Shown here piece by piece: positions 14,229 through 21,820 of a DNA stretch of 28,490 nucleotides. The notes beneath the pieces were generated by a model. It had not been told where the DNA came from, searched no databases, and saw nothing but the letters and a program-made list of their open reading frames with translations. Within the stretch, counting starts at the first letter, position 1. Each line of letters opens with the position of its first letter. Source of the DNA: Kineosporiaceae bacterium (GTDB lineage Bacteria; Actinomycetota; Actinomycetes; Actinomycetales; Kineosporiaceae); contig JADJPO010000010.1 in NCBI GenBank assembly GCA_016713225.1, forward strand, positions 1 to 28,490. The letters run 5' to 3'. Both the position numbers and the translations under genes were made by a program.

Positions 14229-15779
14229 ATGACCGCACCCGAGCCGCAGCCACCGTCCCCACCCGCGGTGCGATTGCAGGGCATCACCAAGCGCTTCCCG
14301 GGCGTGGTGGCCAACCACGACATCGACCTGGTGGTCGAGCCCGGCACCGTGCATGCCCTGTGTGGTGAGAACGGTGCCGGCAAGTCGACCCTGATGAAGA
14401 TCCTCTACGGCATGCAGAAGCCGGACGAGGGAACGATCGAGGTCGAGGGCAAGCCGGTCACCTTCCACAGCCCGTCGGACGCCATCGCCGTCGGCATCGG
14501 CATGGTGCACCAGCACTTCAAGCTGGCCGACAACTTCACCGTCCTCGAGAACGTCATCCTGGGCAGCGAACCCGGGGGAGCCTTCTCGCTCGACACCGGC
14601 GCCGCCCGGCGCAAGATCCTCGACATCTCGAACCGCTACGGGCTGGATGTCGACCCCGACCCACTCGCCGCCGACCTCGGCGTGGGTGATCGGCAGCGGG
14701 TCGAGATCCTCAAGGCGCTCTATCGCGGCGCTCGGATCCTGATCCTGGACGAGCCCACCGCCGTCCTGGTGCCCCAGGAGGTCGACGAACTCTTCGCCGC
14801 GCTGAACGAGCTCAAGGCCGAGGGCCTGACCGTCATGTTCATCTCGCACAAGCTCGACGAGGTGCGCAAGATCGCCGATTCGATCACGGTGATCCGGCGC
14901 GGGACGACGGTCGCCACGGTCAGCCCGAAGGACGTCACCTCCCGCCAGCTCGCCGAACTGATGGTGGGCAGCGAGTTGCCCTCGCCGCAGACCACCGAAT
15001 CGACCGTCACCGACCGGCCGGTGCTCACCGTCGAGAACCTCACCGTGACCGACGAGGACGGCCGGGCGCTCATCGACGACGTCAGCTTCACGATTCACGC
15101 CGGTGAGGTGCTCGGCATCGCCGGCGTCGAGGGCAACGGCCAGGCCGAACTGGTCGACGCGATCATGGGCATCCGGGTCTCGACCGGCCGGGTGACGCTC
15201 GAGGACCGCGACGTCTCGGACGAGTCGACCCGCCACCGCCGGGAGGCCGGCGTGGCGTTCATCCCCGAGGACCGGATCCGCCAGGGCCTGCTGCTCGAGG
15301 CGCCGCTGTGGGAGAACCGGGTGCTCGGCCATCAGACCACCGAGCCCAACAACACCAAGGGCCTGATCGACCGGCGCCATGCCCGCGGCGACACGCAGCG
15401 GATCGTCACGGAGTACGACGTGCGGACGCCGTCCATCGATGTCACCGCCTCGGCGCTGTCGGGCGGCAACCAGCAGAAGCTCATCGTGGGCCGCGAGATG
15501 AGCGGCAACCCCCGGTTGCTGCTCGCCGCCCACCCCACCCGCGGCGTGGACGTCGGCGCTCAGGCGGCGATCTGGGATCACCTCCGTCACGCTCGCGCCC
15601 AAGGCCTGGCGGTGCTGCTGATCAGCGCCGACCTCGACGAGTTGATCGGCCTCTCGGACAGCCTGCGGGTGATCCTGCGGGGCCGCCTGGTGGCCGAGGC
15701 AGACCCGGCCACGGTCACGCCGGAGGAACTGGGTTCGGCCATGACCGGTGCCGGTGCCCGAGCAGAAGGAGCCGCGTGA
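14229..15779 (+). CDS. ABC transporter ATP-binding protein, nucleoside (BMP-type) importer, two ATPase domains
   Basis: The energy-coupling subunit, 516 aa with two fused nucleotide-binding domains, as in the YufO/RbsA-like group. Domain 1: Walker A GENGAGKST (46-54), signature LGVGDRQ (150-156), Walker B LILDEPT (Asp174/Glu175) and switch His in FISHK. Domain 2 (~265-516): Walker A replaced by GVEGNGQAE (299-307, no Lys), intact signature LSGGNQQ (410-416), Walker B region LLLAAHPTRGVD with no catalytic Glu. One composite ATP site therefore looks intact and the other degenerate on both faces. GCAGGAGG lies 8-9 nt before the ATG. Its stop overlaps the permease start (TGATG). Confidence 0.94.
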   Translation: MTAPEPQPPSPPAVRLQGITKRFPGVVANHDIDLVVEPGTVHALCGENGAGKSTLMKILYGMQKPDEGTIEVEGKPVTFHSPSDAIAVGIGMVHQHFKLADNFTVLENVILGSEPGGAFSLDTGAARRKILDISNRYGLDVDPDPLAADLGVGDRQRVEILKALYRGARILILDEPTAVLVPQEVDELFAALNELKAEGLTVMFISHKLDEVRKIADSITVIRRGTTVATVSPKDVTSRQLAELMVGSELPSPQTTESTVTDRPVLTVENLTVTDEDGRALIDDVSFTIHAGEVLGIAGVEGNGQAELVDAIMGIRVSTGRVTLEDRDVSDESTRHRREAGVAFIPEDRIRQGLLLEAPLWENRVLGHQTTEPNNTKGLIDRRHARGDTQRIVTEYDVRTPSIDVTASALSGGNQQKLIVGREMSGNPRLLLAAHPTRGVDVGAQAAIWDHLRHARAQGLAVLLISADLDELIGLSDSLRVILRGRLVAEADPATVTPEELGSAMTGAGARAEGAA

Positions 15780-16900
15780 TGGCCCGCCTCGACCCCCGCC
15801 GCCTCGGCATGGCCCTGGTCGCACCCGTCATGGCCTTCGTCGTGGCCATCCTGCTGTCGTCGGCGGTGCTGTTGATCGCCGGGCATGCGCCGATGACGGC
15901 GTTCCGCTCGATGTTCGACTTCGGGGTGCAGCCCGAGAACATGGTCAACATCCTCAACAAGGCCTCCGGGTACTACCTGTCGGCACTCGCGGTGGCGATC
16001 GGGTTCCGGATGAACCTGTTCAACATCGGGGTCGACGGCCAGTACCGGCTGGCGGCCATGTGCGCCGCCGTGATCGGGGCCGCCGTGACGCTGCCCGCAC
16101 CGCTGCACGTGTTGCTGATCGTCGTGGTCGCCGTGGTGGTCGGCGCGATCTGGGCCGGCATCGCCGGGTACCTCAAGGTCTACCGCGGGGTCAGCGAGGT
16201 GATCTCGACGATCATGCTCAACTACATCGGCACCGCGCTGGCCGCCTGGATGCTCACCCCGGCCATGTTCGCCATCCTCGAGAACAACATCGTCCGGACG
16301 AAGGAACTGCCGACCTCGGCCTGGGTGCCGGGCTTCACCACCTCGGGCGGGGAGATCTACGGCTTCATCGTCGTGGCGGCCCTGGTCGGCCTGGGGTACT
16401 GGTTCTTGTTGGGGCGCACCCGGTTCGGGTTCGACCTGCGGGCCACCGGCATGAGTGAACCGGCGGCCGTGGCCTCCGGGGTGGACGTGAAGAAGATGGT
16501 GGTCACCTCGATGCTGCTCTCGGGTGGGGTGGCGGGGCTGGTCGGGTTGCCGATCCTGCTCGGTGCCTCGCACGCCTACGGGCAGGACTTCCCCTCCGGC
16601 ATCGGGTTCACCGGGATCGCCATCGCCCTGCTCGGGCGCAACCACCCGGTCGGCATCGCCTTCGCCGCGGTGCTGTGGGGCTTCCTCGACGTGTCGAACC
16701 AGATCCTGGATCTCGAGAGCATCCCGAAGGAGATCGTCACCATCATGCAGGGCACCATCGTGCTCGCCGTCGTCGTGGCCTACGAGGTGGTGCGCCGCTG
16801 GCGGGTCAACGCCGAACAACGGCGGGTGGCCGCGCAACTCGGCGGGCCACAGAGCCCCGCCGCCCCGCCCGCCCCGGCGACGGCGGAGGTGGCCCGATGA
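15779..16900 (+). CDS. ABC transporter permease 1, nucleoside (BMP-type) importer
   Basis: A membrane subunit of 373 aa, one of a pair of non-identical permeases. About eight to ten hydrophobic segments are visible, starting with ALVAPVMAFVVAILLSSAVLLIA. Family landmarks of the branched-chain/BMP permease group include AIGFRMNLFNIGVDGQY, GVSEVISTIMLNYIG, GFDLRATGMSEPAAVASGVD and GFTGIAIALLGRNHPVGI. The C-terminal tail is Pro/Ala-rich. The ATG at 15779 shares its A with the upstream stop (TGATG), with AAGGAG 7 nt before; the frame is open far upstream but that is shadow of the ATPase gene. Its stop overlaps the next start (ATGA). Confidence 0.93.
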   Translation: MARLDPRRLGMALVAPVMAFVVAILLSSAVLLIAGHAPMTAFRSMFDFGVQPENMVNILNKASGYYLSALAVAIGFRMNLFNIGVDGQYRLAAMCAAVIGAAVTLPAPLHVLLIVVVAVVVGAIWAGIAGYLKVYRGVSEVISTIMLNYIGTALAAWMLTPAMFAILENNIVRTKELPTSAWVPGFTTSGGEIYGFIVVAALVGLGYWFLLGRTRFGFDLRATGMSEPAAVASGVDVKKMVVTSMLLSGGVAGLVGLPILLGASHAYGQDFPSGIGFTGIAIALLGRNHPVGIAFAAVLWGFLDVSNQILDLESIPKEIVTIMQGTIVLAVVVAYEVVRRWRVNAEQRRVAAQLGGPQSPAAPPAPATAEVAR

Positions 16901-18165
16901 GCGCCACGACCACGCCGGCTGCCCCGGCGCCGACCCCGGTGGACGACGGGCCGCCCCGCAGCACGTTGTGGCTGCGGGCGGGGTCCCTGGCCGTGGGTTT
17001 GTTGCTGGTGCTGTCGACCACCCGGGTGATCTCCGACGCCCAGGACCTGACGTCGTCCGGCACCGCCGGTGCGGCGCTGCGGCTCGCCGTCCCGATCATG
17101 CTGGCCGGCCTGGCCGGTCTGTGGTCGGAGCGCGCGGGCATCGTCAACATCGGCCTCGAGGGCATGATGGTGCTCGGCACCTGGTGCGCCGCCTACGGGG
17201 CGTTGCAGTTCGGCCCCTGGGCGGGGCTGCTCGCCGGCATCCTCGGCGGGGCGCTGGGCGGTCTGGTGCACGCCGTGGCAACAGTGACCTTCGGGGTCGA
17301 TCACATCGTCTCGGGTGTGGCGATCAACCTGCTCGGCCCGGGTGTGGCGCGGTTCCTGTCGTCCCTGATCTTCACCGGCATGGACGGCGGTGGCGTCACC
17401 CAGAGCCCGCAGGCGCCGCAGCCGGCCACCTTCACGGTGCCCGGGGTCGCCAGTGGGCTGGCCTCACTCGAGAAGGAGCGGATCTTCGGCGTCTCGGACC
17501 TGGCCGGCATCCTCGGTGGCCTGGTCAACAACGTGTCCTGGGCGACGGTGGTCGCCGTGCTGCTGATCCCGGCCTCGATCTACGTGCTGTGGCGCACCCG
17601 GTTCGGGTTACGGCTGAGGTCGTGCGGCGAGAACCCATATGCCGCCGAGTCGCTCGGGGTGAACGTCTACCTCTACAAGTACCTCGGCGTGATCATCTCC
17701 GGCGGTCTGGCCGGGCTGGGTGGGGCCTACCTGTCGTTGATCGCCTCCAACTACTACCGCGAGGCGCAGACGGGCGGCCGAGGCTTCATCGGTCTGGCGG
17801 CGATGATCTTCGGCAACTGGCGTCCGGGGGGCCTCGCCCTCGGTGCCGGGCTGTTCGGTTTCACCGACGCGCTGCAGCTGCGCCAGGGCGAGACCAGTGT
17901 GCACGCCCTGTTCCTGGCCCTGGCGATCGGGTTGGCGCTGTACGGCATCTGGACCCTGACCAAGGGACGCCGCATCGCCGGCATCGCCTCGCTGGTGATC
18001 GCCGCGGGGTCGTTGGCGGTGTACCAGTTCACCGACACCGTCCCGGCGCAGTTCACCACGGCCACGCCGTACGTGACCACGCTGCTGGTGCTCGCCCTGG
18101 CCAGCCAACGATTGCGGATGCCGGCTGCGGACGGCCAGGTCTATCGCAAGGGCACGGCCAAATAG
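16897..18165 (+). CDS. ABC transporter permease 2, nucleoside (BMP-type) importer
   Basis: The second membrane subunit, 422 aa. A Pro/Ala/Thr-rich cytoplasmic N-terminus (~25 aa) precedes about ten hydrophobic segments. Family features: PIMLAGLAGLWSERAGIVNIGLEGMMVLG, FGVDHIVSGVAINLLGPG, FGLRLRSCGENPYAAESLGVNV, and ISGGLAGLGGAYLS followed by GRGFIGLAAMIFGNWRPGG. It is longer than many homologues because of a loop at ~165-195 (GGGVTQSPQAPQPATFTV) and an additional C-terminal membrane pair. The ATG overlaps the preceding stop (ATGA) and GGAGG stands 7 nt before. The next gene begins 2 bp after its stop. Confidence 0.93.
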   Translation: MSATTTPAAPAPTPVDDGPPRSTLWLRAGSLAVGLLLVLSTTRVISDAQDLTSSGTAGAALRLAVPIMLAGLAGLWSERAGIVNIGLEGMMVLGTWCAAYGALQFGPWAGLLAGILGGALGGLVHAVATVTFGVDHIVSGVAINLLGPGVARFLSSLIFTGMDGGGVTQSPQAPQPATFTVPGVASGLASLEKERIFGVSDLAGILGGLVNNVSWATVVAVLLIPASIYVLWRTRFGLRLRSCGENPYAAESLGVNVYLYKYLGVIISGGLAGLGGAYLSLIASNYYREAQTGGRGFIGLAAMIFGNWRPGGLALGAGLFGFTDALQLRQGETSVHALFLALAIGLALYGIWTLTKGRRIAGIASLVIAAGSLAVYQFTDTVPAQFTTATPYVTTLLVLALASQRLRMPAADGQVYRKGTAK

Positions 18166-18167
18166 CC

Positions 18168-18611
18168 ATGGCCGACCCGGTGAGCGGCTCCGCCGAGGTC
18201 GATTGGGTGCAGTTGCGCGCGGCGGCCCGGGCGGTGATGGCCCGGGCCTATGCGCCCTACAGCCATTTTCCGGTGGGAGCCGCAGGCCTGGTCAGCGGCA
18301 CGCCATCGGAAGGTAACCCCGGTGAGTTGCGCCTGGTGACGGGGTGTAACGTCGAGAACGCCTCCTATGGAGTGGGCCTGTGCGCCGAGTGCGGGCTGGT
18401 CAGCGCGCTGCACGCCAGCGGCGGTGGCCGGCTGATCGCGGTGAGCATCGTCGGGGGTGATGGTGAGCCGCTCGTCCCGTGCGGGCGCTGTCGACAACTG
18501 CTGTTCGAGCACGGCGGTCCTGACCTGCTGGTCGAGACCCCCCGTGGCATCCTTGCCGTCCGGCAGATCCTGCCGGACGCGTTCGGGCCCCAGGACCTGA
18601 AGGAGTACTGA
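18168..18611 (+). CDS. cdd: cytidine deaminase
   Basis: Deaminates cytidine and deoxycytidine to uridine and deoxyuridine with a catalytic zinc; cytoplasmic. It is 147 aa, the small tetrameric type. Zinc ligands and catalytic Glu are visible as CAEC (Cys72, Glu74) and PCGRC (Cys105, Cys108). Substrate-binding segments are YSHFPVGAA and CNVENASYG. It is slightly longer than the usual ~130 aa through a loop at 43-56 (SGTPSEGNPGELRL). The ATG lies 2 bp after the permease stop. Product uridine/deoxyuridine can be split by pyrimidine phosphorylases; the adjacent thymidine phosphorylase fits deoxyuridine and thymidine. Confidence 0.96.
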   Translation: MADPVSGSAEVDWVQLRAAARAVMARAYAPYSHFPVGAAGLVSGTPSEGNPGELRLVTGCNVENASYGVGLCAECGLVSALHASGGGRLIAVSIVGGDGEPLVPCGRCRQLLFEHGGPDLLVETPRGILAVRQILPDAFGPQDLKEY

Positions 18612-18612
18612 C

Positions 18613-19896
18613 GTGGCCATCGCCGCGGTCGACGTGATCATCGCCAAGCGCGATCGGCACGAGCTCAGCGACGCCCAGATCGACTGGGTGATCGACGCCT
18701 ACACCCGTGGTGTCGTGGCCGAGGAGCAGATGTCCGCCTTGGCGATGGCGGTCCTGCTCAACGGCATGACCCGGCGCGAGATCGCCCGGTGGACCGCCGC
18801 GATGATCGCCTCCGGCGAACGGATGGACTTCGCCGGCCTCGGCAAGCCGACCACCGACAAGCACTCGACCGGCGGCGTCGGTGACAAGATCACGCTGCCG
18901 TTGGCTCCGTTGGTGGCCAGCTTCGGGGTGGCGGTGCCGCAGCTGTCCGGCCGCGGGCTCGGCCACACCGGCGGCACGCTGGACAAGCTGGAGTCGATCC
19001 CCGGGTGGCGGGCCTCGATGAGCAACGACGAGCTGCTGGCGCAGCTCCGCGATGTCGGCGCGGTCATCTGCGCGGCAGGCGGTGGCCTTGCCCCCGCCGA
19101 CCGCAAGCTCTACGCCTTGCGCGACGTCACCGGCACCGTCGAGGCGATCCCGCTCATCGCCAGCTCGATCATGAGCAAGAAGATCGCCGAGGGCACCGGG
19201 TCGCTGGTGCTCGACGTCAAGGTCGGCAGCGGCGCCTTCATGAAGACGGTGGATGCCGCGACCGAGCTCGCCCGCACCATGGTCGATCTGGGGACCGACG
19301 CCGGGGTGCGCACGGTGGCCCTGCTCACCGACATGTCGACCCCGCTCGGGCTGACCGCCGGCAATGCCCTCGAGGTGCGTGAGTCGATCGAGGTGCTGGC
19401 CGGGGGCGGCCCGCCGGACGTGGTCGAGCTGACCCTGGCACTGGCCCGCGAGATGCTCGCCGGGGCCGGACTGCCGGACGTCGACCCCGCACCGGCCCTG
19501 GCCGACGGCCGGGCGATGGACGCCTGGCGCCGCATGATCACCGCCCAGGGGGGCGACCCGGACGCCGCGTTGCCGACCTCGCGCGAGCAGCACGTCGTCC
19601 TGGCGCCGGCCGACGGCGTCCTGGTCGAGCTGGACGCGCTGAAGGTGGGCGTGGCGGCCTGGCGGCTGGGCGCCGGCCGCGCCCGCAAGGAGGACTCCGT
19701 CCAGGCGGCCGCCGGGATCGAGCTGCACGCCAAACCCGGTGCGTCCGTGCGGGCCGGGCAACCGTTGCTGACCCTGCACACCGATACCCCGCACACCTTC
19801 GAGGCAGCCCTGGCCGACCTGGACGGTGCCTGGACCATCGCGCCCGAGGGGTCGCGTCCGGTCGATCGCCCGTTGATCATCGATCGGATCGCCTGA
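18613..19896 (+). CDS. deoA: thymidine phosphorylase
   Basis: Phosphorolysis of thymidine/deoxyuridine to base and 2-deoxyribose-1-phosphate (pyrimidine-nucleoside phosphorylase family). It is 427 aa, a normal length. Motifs: the phosphate-binding KHSTGGVGDK (83-92), GRGLGHTGGTLDKLE (114-128), SSIMSKKIAEG and LDVKVGSGAFMK, plus the C-terminal lobe with GRARKEDSVQAAAGI. The GTG start lies 1 bp after the cytidine deaminase stop; AAGGAG within the end of cdd, about 8 nt upstream, serves as ribosome binding site. It completes a route from imported pyrimidine deoxynucleosides to deoxyribose-1-phosphate. deoB and deoC, which would finish the route, are not in the window. Confidence 0.96.
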   Translation: MAIAAVDVIIAKRDRHELSDAQIDWVIDAYTRGVVAEEQMSALAMAVLLNGMTRREIARWTAAMIASGERMDFAGLGKPTTDKHSTGGVGDKITLPLAPLVASFGVAVPQLSGRGLGHTGGTLDKLESIPGWRASMSNDELLAQLRDVGAVICAAGGGLAPADRKLYALRDVTGTVEAIPLIASSIMSKKIAEGTGSLVLDVKVGSGAFMKTVDAATELARTMVDLGTDAGVRTVALLTDMSTPLGLTAGNALEVRESIEVLAGGGPPDVVELTLALAREMLAGAGLPDVDPAPALADGRAMDAWRRMITAQGGDPDAALPTSREQHVVLAPADGVLVELDALKVGVAAWRLGAGRARKEDSVQAAAGIELHAKPGASVRAGQPLLTLHTDTPHTFEAALADLDGAWTIAPEGSRPVDRPLIIDRIA

Positions 19897-19901
19897 GCCG
19901 C

Positions 19902-20294
19902 ATGGCCGACGACGAGGCCGACCGTCGGCGGCGTCCGGAGTCGGTGTACCGGCACGGCACCGAGCCGGACCCGCGGTTCTCGCTGGCCAACGAGCGGACG
20001 GCGCTCGCCTGGGTGCGCACCGCGCTCGCCCTGGTGGCCGGGGGAGTCGGCCTGACCTCGGTGGCCCGGCTGGTCGGCCTGTCGCGGTGGGTGGACGCGG
20101 TGGCTGCGCTGATGTGTGTGCTCGGCGGGTGGCTCTCGGTGTCGGCCGTCCTGGGCTGGCGGCGTAAGGAGGTCGCCCTGCGCACCGGGCAGCCGTTGCC
20201 GGCGCCGGTCGCGTTGCCCTGGCTGGCCGGTGCCGTCGTGATCGGGGCACTGGCGCTGGCGTTCGTGGTGCTGACCGCTCGCGGTCGCGGCTGA
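19902..20294 (+). CDS. DUF202 (YidH-like) membrane protein, first copy
   Basis: A small inner-membrane protein of 130 aa with the DUF202 signature DPRFSLANERTALAWVRTALALVAGG at ~24-50, followed by three hydrophobic segments (~40-60, ~68-90, ~105-125). The function is unknown in the family. The ATG lies 5 bp after the thymidine phosphorylase stop, so it is probably in the same transcript. The N-terminus is charged (DDEADRRRRPESV). It is followed after 26 bp by a second, diverged DUF202 gene. Confidence 0.88.
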   Translation: MADDEADRRRRPESVYRHGTEPDPRFSLANERTALAWVRTALALVAGGVGLTSVARLVGLSRWVDAVAALMCVLGGWLSVSAVLGWRRKEVALRTGQPLPAPVALPWLAGAVVIGALALAFVVLTARGRG

Positions 20295-20320
20295 GTCTCG
20301 GTCGGCGCGAGGATCGCCTG

Positions 20321-20665
20321 GTGGGACGCGACCCGGGGTTGCAGTCCGAGCGGACGGCGCTCGCCTGGCAGCGCACCGGGGTCGCCGGCGCGGTGGTCGG
20401 GGGTCTGGGCGTCCTCGCGGCCGCGCATCGGGGGTCCTGGGTGCTGCTCGTGGTCACCGCGGTGCTCACGGCACTGGGTGCCGCCGCCTCGGGGTACGCG
20501 GCAACCCGACCGCATCGTTCGCTGGAACGGCATGCGCCGCAGGACGTCCCGTCGTCCGGGTCGCCCTCACCGATGCTGCCCTCGCCCTGGCCTCGTCTGG
20601 TGGCCACGGCCGCCGTGCCGGCCCTGGTGGCCCTGGCGGGGATCGTGCTGGCCATCGCTCGCTGA
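20321..20665 (+). CDS. DUF202 membrane protein, second copy
   Basis: 114 aa from a GTG start. The DUF202 signature is again at the N-terminus (RDPGLQSERTALAWQRTGVAGAVV), with three hydrophobic segments (~20-42, ~44-62, ~92-112) and a longer polar loop, SLERHAPQDVPSSGSPSPM, before the last. It shares the ERTALAW core with the upstream copy but little else, so the pair looks like an old duplication or a heteromeric pair. GAGGA about 10 nt upstream is a weak ribosome site. An extended palindrome follows its stop. Function unknown. Confidence 0.85.
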   Translation: MGRDPGLQSERTALAWQRTGVAGAVVGGLGVLAAAHRGSWVLLVVTAVLTALGAAASGYAATRPHRSLERHAPQDVPSSGSPSPMLPSPWPRLVATAAVPALVALAGIVLAIAR

Positions 20666-20692
20666 CCCACCACCCAACCCCGAGATCACCCA

Positions 20693-20770
20693 CCCCCCGT
20701 GATCATGCAATCCGTGCACATCGACGCTCGCCGATAGGTCGATGTGCACGGATTGCATGATCACGGGGGG
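20693..20770. repeat. 32-bp perfect palindrome with GTGATCATG ends
   Basis: A perfect 32-bp inverted repeat (20693-20724 and 20739-20770) has a 14-nt loop. The outer stem reads CCCCCCGTGATCATGC. It lies 27 bp after the second DUF202 stop and about 50 bp before the next start, so it may end the nucleoside operon, though the 3' side runs into G rather than T. This is the longest of three intergenic palindromes sharing TGATCA. Confidence 0.9.
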
Positions 20771-20807
20771 GGTGGGGGTGTGAAAGGCACCGGCCGGGGC
20801 GCCGCTG

Positions 20808-20813
20808 TACCGT
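20808..20813 (+). promoter_or_regulatory. -10 box (TACCGT) for the LLM oxidoreductase gene, leaderless type
   Basis: TACCGT ends 6 nt before the ATG at 20820 and no Shine-Dalgarno is present. The transcript start would coincide with the start codon. Confidence 0.5.
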
Positions 20814-20819
20814 CGGCCC

Positions 20820-21803
20820 ATGAGCATTCGCCTGGGCTATCAGATCCCCAACTTCAGCTACCCCGGTGGCCCGGCCGCCATCGCTGAAACCGTTGTGCGC
20901 CAAGCGAAGGAAGCCGAGGCGGCCGGATTCGACGCGGTCCTGGTGATGGACCACTTCTACCAGCTGCCCGGCCTCGGCGCGCCCACCGAGCCGATGCTCG
21001 AGGCCTACACCCTGCTCGGGGCGCTGGCCACGGCCACCTCACGGGTGCAGCTCTCGACCCTGGTGACCGGCAACACCTACCGCAACCCCACGCTGCTGGC
21101 CAAGGCGGTCACCACGCTCGACGTGATGAGCGGCGGCCGGGCCGTCCTCGGCATCGGCGCGGGCTGGTTCGAGCTGGAGCACCAACAGCTGGGGTACGAG
21201 TTCGGCACTTTCACCGACCGGTTCCAGCGGCTGGAGGAGGCGCTGGCGATCATCGAGCCGATGTTGCGGGGCCGGCGTCCGACGTTCCAGGGCAGCTGGT
21301 ATCGGGCCGAGAACGCCGCCAACGAACCGCGGGTGCGCGACGACCTGCCGATCCTGATCGGCGGTTCGGGGGAGCGCAAGACGTTCCGGTACGCGGCGCA
21401 GTACGCCGCTCATCTGAACGTGATCTGCGACGACACGGCGGTGCCGGGCAAGCTCGAGGCGCTGGCCCAGCGCTGCGACGAGGCCGGGCGTGATCGCTCG
21501 ACGCTCGAGACCAGCTTCCTGGCGTTCCTGTTCCTGGGCGAGACCGACGCCGAGGCCGAGGCGCTCTACCGCGATTTCGCTGCGGCGCGTGGGGTCGACG
21601 TGTCGAACCTGGACGCCGACGCCCGCGCGGCCTTCGGTGCCCGGCACCTGGTGGGTGGGTCGGAGAGCGTGGCCGAGCAGGCGCAACGGCGCATCCTGGA
21701 CGCGGGCGTCGACGGCCTCATCGTCAACATGGTGGCCAACGGTCACCAGCCCGGCATGGTCGAGCTGGCCGCAAAGACGTTGCGTCCGTTGGTGTATCCC
21801 TGA
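20820..21803 (+). CDS. LLM-class (probably F420-dependent) oxidoreductase
   Basis: A luciferase-like TIM-barrel oxidoreductase of 327 aa. Family segments: LGYQIPNFSYPGG at the start, EAEAAGFDAVLVMDHFYQ, LSTLVTGNTYRNPTLLAKAVTTLDVMSGGRAVLGIGAGWFELEH, FQRLEEAL and PILIGGSGERKT. These resemble actinobacterial members that use coenzyme F420 rather than FMN; cofactor choice is inferred. The substrate is unknown. It has its own TACCGT leaderless-type promoter and is separated from the nucleoside operon by a long palindrome, so it is likely independent. It converges with the sulfurtransferase gene, 17 bp between stops. Confidence 0.88.
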   Translation: MSIRLGYQIPNFSYPGGPAAIAETVVRQAKEAEAAGFDAVLVMDHFYQLPGLGAPTEPMLEAYTLLGALATATSRVQLSTLVTGNTYRNPTLLAKAVTTLDVMSGGRAVLGIGAGWFELEHQQLGYEFGTFTDRFQRLEEALAIIEPMLRGRRPTFQGSWYRAENAANEPRVRDDLPILIGGSGERKTFRYAAQYAAHLNVICDDTAVPGKLEALAQRCDEAGRDRSTLETSFLAFLFLGETDAEAEALYRDFAAARGVDVSNLDADARAAFGARHLVGGSESVAEQAQRRILDAGVDGLIVNMVANGHQPGMVELAAKTLRPLVYP

Positions 21804-21820
21804 CCCTCGGGTAGTGCGCC

